Position numbers and translations under genes: made by a program. Below are positions 1-4,385 of a stretch of 6,096 nucleotides of DNA, piece by piece. How positions within the stretch are numbered: position 1 is the stretch's first letter; each line of letters opens with the position of its first letter. The notes beneath the pieces were generated by a model that was not told where the DNA came from, made no database searches, and saw nothing but the letters and a program-made list of their open reading frames with translations. Source of the stretch: UBA6902 sp964393845 (GTDB lineage: Bacteria; Nitrospirota; Thermodesulfovibrionia; UBA6902); assembly GCA_964393845.1 (NCBI GenBank), contig CAYMUX010000142.1, forward strand, positions 1 through 6,096, written 5' to 3'.

Positions 1-35
1 TTGTCAGGGCCGTATTTGGGGGAGTCTTTGGACAT
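1..35 (-). CDS. Start of a DNA methyltransferase-like gene, cut by the window edge
   Basis: Only 11 full codons are visible (MSKDSPKYGPD). They are identical to the start of the 49-residue remnant at 871-1020, whose longer sequence contains LVWEGKYDEYG and REVDIAG. I recall that pattern from the N-termini of site-specific, type III-like DNA methyltransferases. The gene runs off the left edge, so I cannot say whether it is intact. The start codon lies five bases after an extended -10 box with no Shine-Dalgarno between them, so translation would probably be leaderless. Identity with the remnant is seen directly; the methyltransferase assignment is by memory of the family. Confidence 0.5.
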   Translation of the reverse strand, partial: MSKDSPKYGPD

Positions 36-40
36 GAAGG

Positions 41-69
41 ATTATAGCAAAAATTCTCCGATTTGTTGC
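41..69 (-). promoter_or_regulatory. Extended -10 promoter with upstream dyad, copy 3
   Basis: On the minus strand TGC-TATAAT occupies 41-49, five bases upstream of the ATG at 33-35. A usual -10 to +1 distance would place the transcript start at or within a base or two of the ATG, giving a leaderless mRNA. No good -35 box is present, which fits an extended -10 promoter. Directly upstream, 47-69 is an imperfect dyad (GCAACAAAT with ATTTTTGC, one bulged base), a possible operator. The same arrangement recurs at 1026-1054 and, interrupted, at 1707-1836. Confidence 0.6.
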
Positions 70-94
70 ATCTTATGGGGAAAGGATAGCGGAC

Positions 95-115
95 TCAGAT
101 GTCAGGGTCTCTCAT
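95..115 (-). pseudogene. Possible vestige of a HEPN partner gene start
   Basis: An ATG overlaps the stop of the nucleotidyltransferase gene in the ATGA arrangement typical of MNT-HEPN pairs. It opens only six codons (MRDPDI) before TGA, and the stop lies inside the end of the promoter repeat. The simplest reading is that the partner gene was cut away when the repeat came to lie here. Six codons are too few to identify a family, so this rests on position and overlap alone. Confidence 0.3.
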
Positions 116-453
116 AAGGTGATGCCTTCTTTCATGACAGCCTTTATAAACAGCGAAGACCGCAGAGGGCTGTTCCATACCTCGCTTTTTCGATATAGGA
201 CTTCCTGAAAAACCTGATCATATTTGAGTCCTGTTTCCCATGCGATAAAGCTTAATCGCTCTTTGATTGTATCCATATCTGCTTTATCCGGCAGTTCGAT
301 GTAAATGTCTATATCGCTCAACTCCTCCATATCTCCGCGGGCGGCAGAGCCGAAAAGCTTTACCACTGCATCGGGGACCAGTTCATGAATTTTCTCCGCG
401 AATTCTCTGGCGGCTTTCAACGCCGTTACATTTATATCTTTGACAGTGCTCAT
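112..453 (-). CDS. MNT-like nucleotidyltransferase (minimal NTase domain protein)
   Basis: A 113-residue protein consisting essentially of one DNA-polymerase-beta-like nucleotidyltransferase domain. The signature is clear: GSAARGD at residues 35-41 and then SDIDIYIEL with the paired metal-binding aspartates D47 and D49; D79 is a candidate third carboxylate. In MNT/HEPN systems the small nucleotidyltransferase acts as antitoxin, modifying and neutralising a HEPN ribonuclease encoded next to it. No complete HEPN gene is visible here; a 6-codon ORF overlapping the stop may be what is left, so this may be an orphan antitoxin. No strong ribosome-binding site precedes the ATG; an AGAGGAA lies well upstream and the intervening bases are AT-rich. 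Upstream is the tail remnant at 499-552. Family assignment is confident; antitoxin role is inferred. Confidence 0.88.
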   Translation of the reverse strand: MSTVKDINVTALKAAREFAEKIHELVPDAVVKLFGSAARGDMEELSDIDIYIELPDKADMDTIKERLSFIAWETGLKYDQVFQEVLYRKSEVWNSPLRSSLFIKAVMKEGITL

Positions 454-498
454 GAGAATATTTTAATTAAAAAGATTCCTCTTTGCTAATAAAATCTT

Positions 499-552
499 TC
501 ATATCTCCACTTCCACCGCTATACTCGCATCACACCCGAATTTATGCAACAT
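499..552 (-). pseudogene. C-terminal tail remnant of an unidentified gene, copy A
   Basis: Reading from an ATG at 552 gives 17 residues ending FGCDASIAVEVEI and TGA. The DNA matches 1625-1676 with four substitutions and one 2-base gap; there the corresponding frame ends FGCDTSITVEVKI and the same stop. In both places it sits just after DUF2442 sequence and before a small toxin-antitoxin-type gene. I read it as the 3' end of a lost gene of an ancestral operon, perhaps the methyltransferase or a linked helicase/restriction subunit. All substitutions change amino acids in this frame, so neither copy shows purifying selection as protein. The repeat is directly visible; gene identity is unknown. 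Confidence 0.5.
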
Positions 553-566
553 TTAAGGTTAACATA

Positions 567-851
567 TCAAACCACCGCTTTTTCCGGCGTCACCCATGAC
601 GGAAGAGGTTCCCCTGTGGCCTCGTGATAGAGTGTCTCAGGCGCAATATCCACCCCATCAGGCCAGCACAGCGTCCCGATTTCTTTGTTAACATGAAACT
701 GTTTGAAATATTCTATCTCGGAGAAGCGGCTGAATACCCCGCCTTTCTTTGTATATGTCTGCAAGTCAACGGCGCCTCTTTTACCGTTTTCAAATATAAG
801 CTCCAGCTTGTATCCTTCAATATGCCTTGCTTCTATAACATCATAGTACAT
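567..851 (-). CDS. DUF2442 domain protein
   Basis: A 94-residue protein matching the DUF2442 pattern: an N-terminal strand pair (YDVIEARHIEGYKLELIFENG), a central GAVDLQTY, then GTLCWPDGVDIAPETLYHEA, the family's most recognisable block. DUF2442 proteins are small, of uncertain function, and often lie beside DUF4160 genes or within toxin-antitoxin and restriction-modification neighbourhoods. The start is well supported: AAGGAGG at 858-864 lies six bases upstream of the ATG, unlike the leaderless methyltransferase-like ORFs nearby. It follows the truncated methyltransferase (stop at 871) and probably shares its promoter. A second copy truncated after 8 codons lies at 1645-1701. Family confident; function unknown. 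Confidence 0.88.
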   Translation of the reverse strand: MYYDVIEARHIEGYKLELIFENGKRGAVDLQTYTKKGGVFSRFSEIEYFKQFHVNKEIGTLCWPDGVDIAPETLYHEATGEPLPSWVTPEKAVV

Positions 852-870
852 GGGATGCCTCCTTACTCCT

Positions 871-1020
871 TTAATAATTTAACATTTTTACATATCCGGC
901 AATGTCCACCTCGCGCCTGTTGCCGTACTCATCATACTTCCCCTCCCACACAAGCTCGGTCTTCCGGGCGCTTAATGGATGCGGGTTGTCAGGGCCGTAT
1001 TTGGGGGAGTCTTTGGACAT
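871..1020 (-). pseudogene. Truncated DNA methyltransferase N-terminus (49 residues)
   Basis: This ORF is too short for usual gene calling. It begins MSKDSPKYGPDN, continues with LVWEGKYDEYG and REVDIAG, and ends GYVKMLNY-stop. I recall the first about 45 residues as the start of type III-like site-specific DNA methyltransferases; the catalytic DPPY and FxGxG regions are absent. The stop is followed at once by the DUF2442 ribosome-binding site, so the last few codons may be the native C-terminus left by a large internal deletion. The start codon is five bases from an extended -10 box and would be leaderless. It may still be translated as a short leader peptide. The truncation is seen; parent identity is moderately sure. 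Confidence 0.62.
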
Positions 1021-1082
1021 GAAGGATTATAGCAAAAATTCTCCGATTTGTTGCATCTCATAGGGAAGGGATAACGGGCTCA
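986..1082 (-). repeat. Promoter-bearing direct repeat, copy 2 (middle)
   Basis: Second copy of the 97-bp repeat, offset exactly 985 bp from 1-97 with five substitutions. It spans the first 11 codons of the truncated methyltransferase, the promoter, and about 35 bases upstream of the dyad. It begins 41 bases after the hicA stop, and those 41 bases hold nothing I recognise. With copy 3 it brackets a unit containing methyltransferase remnant, DUF2442, tail remnant and nucleotidyltransferase. Confidence 0.93.
1026..1054 (-). promoter_or_regulatory. Extended -10 promoter with upstream dyad, copy 2
   Basis: TGC-TATAAT at 1026-1034 matches the extended -10 consensus. The ATG of the truncated methyltransferase follows after only five bases, so the transcript is expected to be leaderless. 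The best -35 candidate at a 17-base spacer (GCAACA) matches only 3 of 6 consensus positions. An imperfect dyad at 1032-1054 overlaps the region upstream of the -10 and could bind a repressor. This would drive the truncated ORF and DUF2442. Confidence 0.62.
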
Positions 1083-1123
1083 AGGACTGAGAGGTTTATG
1101 ATCGGGCTGGTCATTTCTGCTTT

Positions 1124-1363
1124 CTATTCATTCAGAACCCTGACGAATTCCTCTTTAGTCAAGCCTGCCTGTTCCAGTATGGCAAGCAGAGTCCCCTTGG
1201 GAATGGAGTCTCTATCGGGCACGATAACGAGGCGGGTTTTGTCGCTGCCCTGTTTAACGAAAGCAAGATGACTTCCCTTTCCTCTTTTCGGCGCATGGTC
1301 GAAACCCAACTGTTTCAGCACTCTGATAATCTGTCTTGAAGATACGACAGGCAGTTTAGGCAT
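1124..1363 (-). CDS. hicA: HicA-family toxin (mRNA interferase)
   Basis: A 79-residue, double-stranded-RNA-binding-like HicA protein. It has the N-terminal SSRQIIRVLKQLGF helix, the GKGSHLAF strand containing the catalytic histidine (H32 in the GSH motif), a basic RLVIVPDRD strand, and the C-terminal IPKGTLLAILEQAGLT segment that is diagnostic of the family. HicA toxins cleave mRNA independently of the ribosome and are blocked by HicB. The ATG lies inside the end of hicB with an 8-base overlap, so translation is probably coupled. Length is normal and the key histidine is present, so the toxin looks intact. Order is antitoxin first, the reverse of classical hicAB but common in many genomes. 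Confidence 0.92.
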   Translation of the reverse strand: MPKLPVVSSRQIIRVLKQLGFDHAPKRGKGSHLAFVKQGSDKTRLVIVPDRDSIPKGTLLAILEQAGLTKEEFVRVLNE

Positions 1364-1598
1364 TTTGGACTATTTCCATATGAGAAGTGAATTTCTCTTT
1401 CGTAGTAAGGCTTTCCTCAATATCCTCCATAATGCCCAGAGTCTGTGCGTTCTCAATGTAGAGTTCAACAGCATCTCTCAGATTTGCAGTCGCCTCGGCA
1501 ATAGAGTCGCCGCAGCTTGCAACTCCTAATTCAGAGCACTTTGAAACATAGCCATTTTCCTCTTTCCATACAACAATAGTTAAATCAAAGATTTTCAT
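1356..1598 (-). CDS. hicB: HicB-family antitoxin, short form
   Basis: An 80-residue HicB with the partial RNase-H-like fold: an N-terminal strand (FDLTIVVWKEENGYVSKC), the hallmark SELGVASCGDS turn, and the helix AEATANLRDAVELYIENA. It neutralises HicA by covering its active site. After residue about 55 there is only a short charged tail and no visible ribbon-helix-helix or helix-turn-helix, so it may lack DNA-binding autoregulation. The start is fixed by AAAGGAGG six bases upstream. The gene overlaps hicA by 8 bases. Directly upstream are the tail remnant and truncated DUF2442 (1625-1701), so hicBA sits where the nucleotidyltransferase sits in the middle unit. Confidence 0.9.
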   Translation of the reverse strand: MKIFDLTIVVWKEENGYVSKCSELGVASCGDSIAEATANLRDAVELYIENAQTLGIMEDIEESLTTKEKFTSHMEIVQNA

Positions 1599-1624
1599 AC
1601 TGCACCTCCTTTGTTCCTCTTATA

Positions 1625-1676
1625 TCATATCTTCACTTCCACTGTTATACTCGTATCACACCCGAATATGCAACAT
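1625..1676 (-). pseudogene. C-terminal tail remnant, copy B
   Basis: Homologous to 499-552 apart from four substitutions and a 2-base deletion. One frame ends FGCDTSITVEVKI-TGA. The deletion breaks the short ATG-initiated frame seen in copy A, and here the upstream sequence is fused to truncated DUF2442. It ends about 26 bases before hicB. I regard it as a non-coding relic. Confidence 0.5.
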
Positions 1677-1701
1677 GAGCTTCTATAACATCAAAGTACA
1701 T
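1645..1701 (-). pseudogene. DUF2442 gene remnant (first 8 codons fused to tail remnant)
   Basis: The ORF starts MYFDVIEA, nearly identical to the start of the intact DUF2442 protein (MYYDVIEA); 22 of the first 24 bases match. It then runs into the tail remnant out of frame and stops after 18 residues. The rest of the gene has been deleted. Upstream, TATAAT lies five bases from this ATG, the spacing seen in the other units before the methyltransferase ATG, so in this unit the methyltransferase start was lost and DUF2442 moved directly under the promoter. Confidence 0.75.
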
Positions 1702-1710
1702 GGGAAATTA

Positions 1711-1813
1711 TATAGTAACGGCATTAAATTAAAATACATCTTAAGCATTTAATTAGCTGTAATATAAAGGAAATATCATATTTTAACTTAAGTTATTTAT
1801 TGCCGTTACTATA
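1711..1813. mobile_element. MITE of about 100 bp with TA target duplication
   Basis: The element begins TAGTAACGGCA (1713-1723) and ends with its exact complement TGCCGTTACTA (1801-1811). A TA flanks each side (1711-1712 and 1812-1813), the target type of IS630/Tc1-mariner transposases. The inside is AT-rich with no ORF. Removing the element plus one TA gives sequence that aligns with the promoter region of the other two units (28 of 36 bases by my count), so those units act as empty sites. The insertion is in the TA of the -10 box. The family label is inferred from TA duplication; no transposase is in the window. Confidence 0.82.
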
Positions 1814-1836
1814 GCAGAAATTCTTCTATTTGTTGC
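1814..1836 (-). repeat. Promoter repeat copy 1, upstream half, separated by the MITE
   Basis: The 23 bases match the dyad region of the other two copies (1032-1054 and 47-69) with four substitutions. The downstream half of this copy is at 1702-1712 on the other side of the MITE. The extended -10 TG is kept here, and the MITE end reconstitutes TGC-TATAGT at 1808-1816, so some promoter activity could persist, reading into the MITE. At the far MITE end TATAAT is regenerated at 1707-1712 but without TG. Homology stops beyond about 1837. Confidence 0.7.
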
Positions 1837-1857
1837 GTGAAAGATGTGCACGGTAAA

Positions 1858-1875
1858 CGCAGGCTAAAGCCTGCG
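1858..1875. repeat. Palindromic intergenic hairpin (7-bp stem)
   Basis: CGCAGGC-TAAA-GCCTGCG forms a perfect 7-bp stem with a 4-base loop, 20 bases after the PHP gene stop. No T-run follows in the direction of transcription, so it is a poor intrinsic terminator. I have seen the core GCAGGCTTTAGCCTGC as a dispersed intergenic motif in environmental bacterial genomes; treat that as recollection. It marks the boundary between the signalling cluster and the accessory islet. The rest of the gap to 1625 consists of the MITE and remnants. Confidence 0.6.
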
Positions 1876-1895
1876 GCTGCGAGGAGAAGACGACT

Positions 1896-2648
1896 TTACC
1901 CCCATTCCACCCTTCTCCCGTCGATGCTATTGAAAGCTGATGCCATATCCGCTGTTGTCGGTTCATTCATAATGAATGTCGTTGTCCTTTTCCCGATGTC
2001 GTCCAAATAATGCGCGTCTGATGAGGAAATCCACGCGTACGACTTATAAAGCGCGAATACCTGTTCAGCGCGTTCCCTGTTCATATGGCAGGACATTTCC
2101 AGCGCGTTAAACTTTAAATTGTCCGGGATGAAACCGAGCTGCGAGATCACGCTGAAGACGTCTTTATCCACATGAGACGCGACAGCGAGTCCGCCAAGAG
2201 AATGTATAGTATTTACTACTGAGTAAACCGGTAATTCCGTTGCGGCAATAAGAAGACGCCTGTTAAAATCCAGCACCTCGTCTTTTTCATTCACGACTAT
2301 CTGGTCGCCGAACCGTTTCTCATCGTTCTCACCCGGCATTAGATTTTCATACACAATCTCCTGCAGTTTCATAATACTTTCCATATCATCAAAGAGGGCC
2401 AGGACATGAGCTTCTTCAGATGTGGTTATCTCCATTCCTGCCAGGACGGTCAAGCCGGTGTTCCTTGCGGCTTTTTTGGCCGCGATGACGTTCTCGGCAG
2501 AGTTGTGGTCGGTTATGGCTATTAGGTCGATTCCTTTTTCCATTGCGGTCTTAACAATCGCCCTGGGTGACATCTCAAGTTCGGCGCAGGGGGAAAGGCA
2601 CGTGTGTATGTGAAGGTCGGCTTTAAATTGTTTTAGCATGCAGGTCAT
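1896..2648 (-). CDS. PHP-domain metal-dependent phosphoesterase
   Basis: A 250-residue PHP protein of the TrpH/YciV-like type. Metal-ligand motifs appear in order: DLHIHTCLSPC (H13, H15), ITDHNS (D47, H48), GMEITTSEEAHVLALF (E73, H81), ASHVD (H159), and SSDAH (D211, H213), so the trinuclear metal site looks complete. Such proteins hydrolyse phosphodiester or phosphomonoester bonds; the substrate here is unknown. The start is uncertain: no good ribosome-binding site precedes the ATG at 2648, and M4 at 2639 would give the family-typical MLKQFKADLHIH start. It is the last gene of the signalling cluster, 71 bases after the short DRTGG gene, with a hairpin element filling that gap. I recall PHP genes beside DRTGG and HATPase genes near [FeFe]-hydrogenase operons, suggesting a shared regulatory or maturation role. 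Confidence 0.9.
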   Translation of the reverse strand: MTCMLKQFKADLHIHTCLSPCAELEMSPRAIVKTAMEKGIDLIAITDHNSAENVIAAKKAARNTGLTVLAGMEITTSEEAHVLALFDDMESIMKLQEIVYENLMPGENDEKRFGDQIVVNEKDEVLDFNRRLLIAATELPVYSVVNTIHSLGGLAVASHVDKDVFSVISQLGFIPDNLKFNALEMSCHMNRERAEQVFALYKSYAWISSSDAHYLDDIGKRTTTFIMNEPTTADMASAFNSIDGRRVEWG

Positions 2649-2661
2649 GGGTCAAGAATGT

Positions 2662-2718
2662 GTAGGGGCGACTCTTGTGGTCGCCCTGCATTAGGACAGG
2701 TACAAAACCGGCCCCTAC
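2662..2718. repeat. REP-like inverted-repeat element between DRTGG and PHP genes
   Basis: GTAGGGGC at 2662-2669 is matched by GCCCCTAC at 2711-2718, and an inner stem GGGCGAC/GTCGCCC (2666-2672 with 2680-2686, 7-base loop) competes with it. It starts immediately after the DRTGG stop and ends 13 bases before the PHP start, filling nearly the whole gap. In mRNA it would fold close to the PHP start and could affect its translation or stabilise the upstream message. Sequences of this GTAGGGGCGAC type are familiar to me as dispersed intergenic repeats, from memory only. Confidence 0.65.
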
Positions 2719-2719
2719 T

Positions 2720-3055
2720 TTATCCATTAAGAAGCTGATATAACTTCCCGGCAACTTCAAATGCAGGCAATGGAGTTGACATGACGGTAATTTTTTCATA
2801 TTCCGCCTTTTGTAAAACATCTTCCTGCAGTTGCCTGTTGCCGACTATAATAATTCCGGACAGATTTTTCAAACCGGCGACAGCTACAATGTTCATGTGT
2901 GTTTGAAGCGTAATCCAGATGTTGCCCTCCTTGCTGTTGGCCATTACATCGGAAAGCAGGTCGCTGATATAGACGCCCGTGACATTATTTTGAAGGAAGT
3001 TTTTGCCGGTCTTGACCTCTAAAGATAAATTTTCAACAATCTTATTAAGTTTCAT
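2720..3055 (-). CDS. Short DRTGG-domain protein
   Basis: A 111-residue protein made of one DRTGG-like domain: MKLNKIVENLSLEVKTG, then GVYISDLLSDVMANSKEGNIWITLQTHMNIVAVAGLKNLSGIIIVGN and a closing ITVMSTPLPAFEVAGKLYQLL. The G-x-YISDLLSDVM block and the ITLQTH-N-IVAVA strand are typical of stand-alone DRTGG proteins. DRTGG domains also occur in phosphotransacetylase and CBS-domain proteins and are thought to bind small ligands or partner proteins; no catalytic residue is known. A purine-rich AGGGGG about 8 bases upstream supports the ATG. It is preceded by a 13-bp-stem inverted repeat separating it from the HATPase gene, and followed by the PHP gene. Sequence similarity to the other DRTGG protein (3560-3913) is limited. 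Confidence 0.82.
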   Translation of the reverse strand: MKLNKIVENLSLEVKTGKNFLQNNVTGVYISDLLSDVMANSKEGNIWITLQTHMNIVAVAGLKNLSGIIIVGNRQLQEDVLQKAEYEKITVMSTPLPAFEVAGKLYQLLNG

Positions 3056-3075
3056 GGCGGTTCCCCCTCATATTA

Positions 3076-3107
3076 CCCTCTCCCCGATAAAGGCATCGGG
3101 GAGAGGG
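3076..3107. repeat. Perfect 13-bp inverted repeat between HATPase and DRTGG genes
   Basis: CCCTCTCCCCGAT and ATCGGGGAGAGGG flank a 6-base loop, giving an unusually strong stem-loop in the 66-base gap. No T-run follows on the minus strand (GTAATATGAGG follows), so termination is not obvious. Possible roles are mRNA stabilisation, attenuation or simply a dispersed repeat. It lies about 20 bases before the DRTGG start, close to its AGGGGG ribosome-binding sequence. Confidence 0.75.
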
Positions 3108-3121
3108 GATTTCATTGAAAG

Positions 3122-3559
3122 TTAAGAGAAGTTTATAATCATTTCAATCGTTGTCCCTTCACCAACGACAGAATCAATTTTAAATTCATCAGAATTTTTC
3201 TTCATGTTCGGCAGCCCCATCCCGGCGCCCCATCCCATTTCTCTTACCCAATCGGGAGCGGTTGAGTAACCTTCCCGCATTGCCAATTCAATATTTTCAA
3301 TGCCCGGACCCATATCGTCTATTTTTATTGTTATGTTGCGGGGAGTAATATAATAATGCAGCCTGCCGGCGGCTGCATATATAATTACATTCATCTCTGC
3401 TTCAAATGTTGCTATCGCCGCCCGCCGTACGGTCCCTTCATCAATTCCCAGTTCCGTGAGCTTTGATTTCATCTGCATGGAAGCCTCTCCTGCATTTACA
3501 AAATTCCCCCCGATTATCTGGAAACTTCCTTCTATTGTTTCATTTATATTTAGAGGCAT
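3122..3559 (-). CDS. RsbW-like small HATPase (anti-sigma/Ser-Thr kinase-type)
   Basis: A 145-residue stand-alone GHKL ATPase. The N-box is ATFEAEMNVIIYA (E53, N57), the G1 box IDDMGPGIEN (D82, G84, G86), followed by an ATP-lid GYSTAPDWVREMGWGAGMGLPNMKKNSDEF with G2-type glycines 111-115, then the closing VVGEGTTIEMIINF strands. The fold matches anti-sigma factor kinases such as RsbW/SpoIIAB, which phosphorylate a serine on an antagonist, but no STAS antagonist or sigma factor is nearby. Its ATG directly abuts the stop of the upstream DRTGG gene (TAAATG), with no clear ribosome-binding site, so translation is likely coupled. In my recollection such HATPases recur next to DRTGG and PHP genes in anaerobes. 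Partner-switching with DRTGG proteins is an inference. Confidence 0.87.
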   Translation of the reverse strand: MPLNINETIEGSFQIIGGNFVNAGEASMQMKSKLTELGIDEGTVRRAAIATFEAEMNVIIYAAAGRLHYYITPRNITIKIDDMGPGIENIELAMREGYSTAPDWVREMGWGAGMGLPNMKKNSDEFKIDSVVGEGTTIEMIINFS

Positions 3560-3913
3560 TTATTTTTTATGCAGGCATCCCGGCAACCCTGCCTCATAGA
3601 GCTTCCCGGAGGCGGTATACATGCAGTAGCGCGTGCAGAGAATGGGGATCTTTTTTTGTTGCGCAAGCGCTATTGTTTCCGCATCAGGTTTTTTGTCGAG
3701 GACGAACACAATAGATTTTATGCCTGCAATCTCTGCTGTTCGTATCACATGGGGCTGGGTCAGCCCTGTAATGAGTAAAGAGTTCGGAGTATGATAATAC
3801 AGCACCGCGCTCATCATATCTGCGCTGCACGCATTCTGAATATTTATATCTGAGGCTTCCGGATTGTTTATTAAGTCAGCTTCAAGGATTTCTGCTATTT
3901 GTTTTAAAGTCAC
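3560..3913 (-). CDS. DRTGG-domain protein, GTG start
   Basis: A 117-residue DRTGG protein. The N-terminal helix MTLKQIAEILEADLI is followed by a hydrophobic core and the characteristic LLITGLTQPHVIRTAEIAGIKSIVFVLDKKP (residues 47-76); the TGLT-PHVIRTAE segment corresponds to the DRTGG signature region with its own variant residues. It ends with ILCTRYCMYTASGKLYEAGL. The start is GTG at 3913, chosen because AGAGGAA lies just upstream and because the first residues match the family's usual N-terminus. It is separated from the receiver gene by 64 bases and contacts the HATPase gene with no gap. Four cysteines (C29, C93, C97, C113) are present, but I see no standard Fe-S motif. Likely a regulatory ligand- or partner-binding protein. 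Confidence 0.86.
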   Translation of the reverse strand: MTLKQIAEILEADLINNPEASDINIQNACSADMMSAVLYYHTPNSLLITGLTQPHVIRTAEIAGIKSIVFVLDKKPDAETIALAQQKKIPILCTRYCMYTASGKLYEAGLPGCLHKK

Positions 3914-3977
3914 TTTGTTCCTCTAGTAATCATGTATTTTTTAGAGGTTATGCCCATTTGTATATGCGGGAATCTTT

Positions 3978-4385
3978 TTAAGTATTTTTCCGGTTTTCCG
4001 GATTGTTGTTTTCAGCATCCCGGGATGCTTTTTCAAAAACTTCTTTTACCGCGCTAATCAGAGAGTCCGGCGTAAAAGGTTTTTCTATAAAATTATAGGC
4101 GCCTAATCTTAATGCCTGTACCGCAGTATCAACTGTGCTGTACCCGGTCACCATAACGACTTTTGTTTTAGGCCAGGTGGCGTTGATTTTATTGAGAACC
4201 TCAATGCCGTCCATATCAGGCATTTTCAGGTCGAGCAGTACAAGGCTGAAATCCTCTCTCTCCATCAACTCAATGCCTTCCTTTCCACTGGTCGCCAATC
4301 TTACATCATAACCTTCAGGGGAAAGAGTCCTTTGGCAGCTGGTCCTTACTATTGCCTCATCATCTATGACTAATACTTTTTTCAT
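3978..4385 (-). CDS. Stand-alone CheY-like response regulator receiver
   Basis: A 135-residue single receiver domain. The acidic pair D8-D9, phosphoacceptor D52 in LVLLDLKMPDMDG, switch residue T80 in VVMVTGYST, and K102 in FIEKPF are all present. The YN-FIEKPFTPDSL region resembles receivers of NtrC-type regulators, but the protein stops after a short tail (ASRDAENNNPENRK) with no AAA+ or DNA-binding domain. It therefore probably signals by protein contact, or is a link in a phosphorelay. The start overlaps the kinase stop in ATGA (4382-4385), which implies translational coupling and a cognate pair. The following 64 bases before the DRTGG gene contain nothing I recognise as a terminator, so co-transcription onward is plausible. 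Confidence 0.93.
   Translation of the reverse strand: MKKVLVIDDEAIVRTSCQRTLSPEGYDVRLATSGKEGIELMEREDFSLVLLDLKMPDMDGIEVLNKINATWPKTKVVMVTGYSTVDTAVQALRLGAYNFIEKPFTPDSLISAVKEVFEKASRDAENNNPENRKNT

Larger units (their letters stand above)
1..97 (-). repeat. Promoter-bearing direct repeat, copy 3 (leftmost)
   Basis: This stretch matches 986-1082 at a constant offset of 985 bp. I count five substitutions in 97 bases, all in the last 24 bases; the first 73 are identical. It carries the first codons of a methyltransferase-like gene, an extended -10 box and an upstream imperfect dyad. The repeat may extend beyond the left edge. Its right boundary falls just before the end of the nucleotidyltransferase gene. 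Confidence 0.93.

Noticed and set aside
871..1020. Functional short methyltransferase or antitoxin
   Set aside because: All catalytic motifs are missing and the sequence is the bare N-terminus of a much larger protein; expression as a peptide remains possible but unsupported.
624..1022. 132-residue plus-strand reading frame
   Set aside because: It lies opposite DUF2442 and the methyltransferase remnant, has no family resemblance, and its composition is that of an antisense shadow.
1..1840. CRISPR array
   Set aside because: The repeats are long, few, unequal in divergence and spaced by whole genes; there is no short-repeat/spacer periodicity.
3076..3107. Intrinsic terminator
   Set aside because: The stem is strong but no T-run follows on either strand, so I call it an inverted repeat only.
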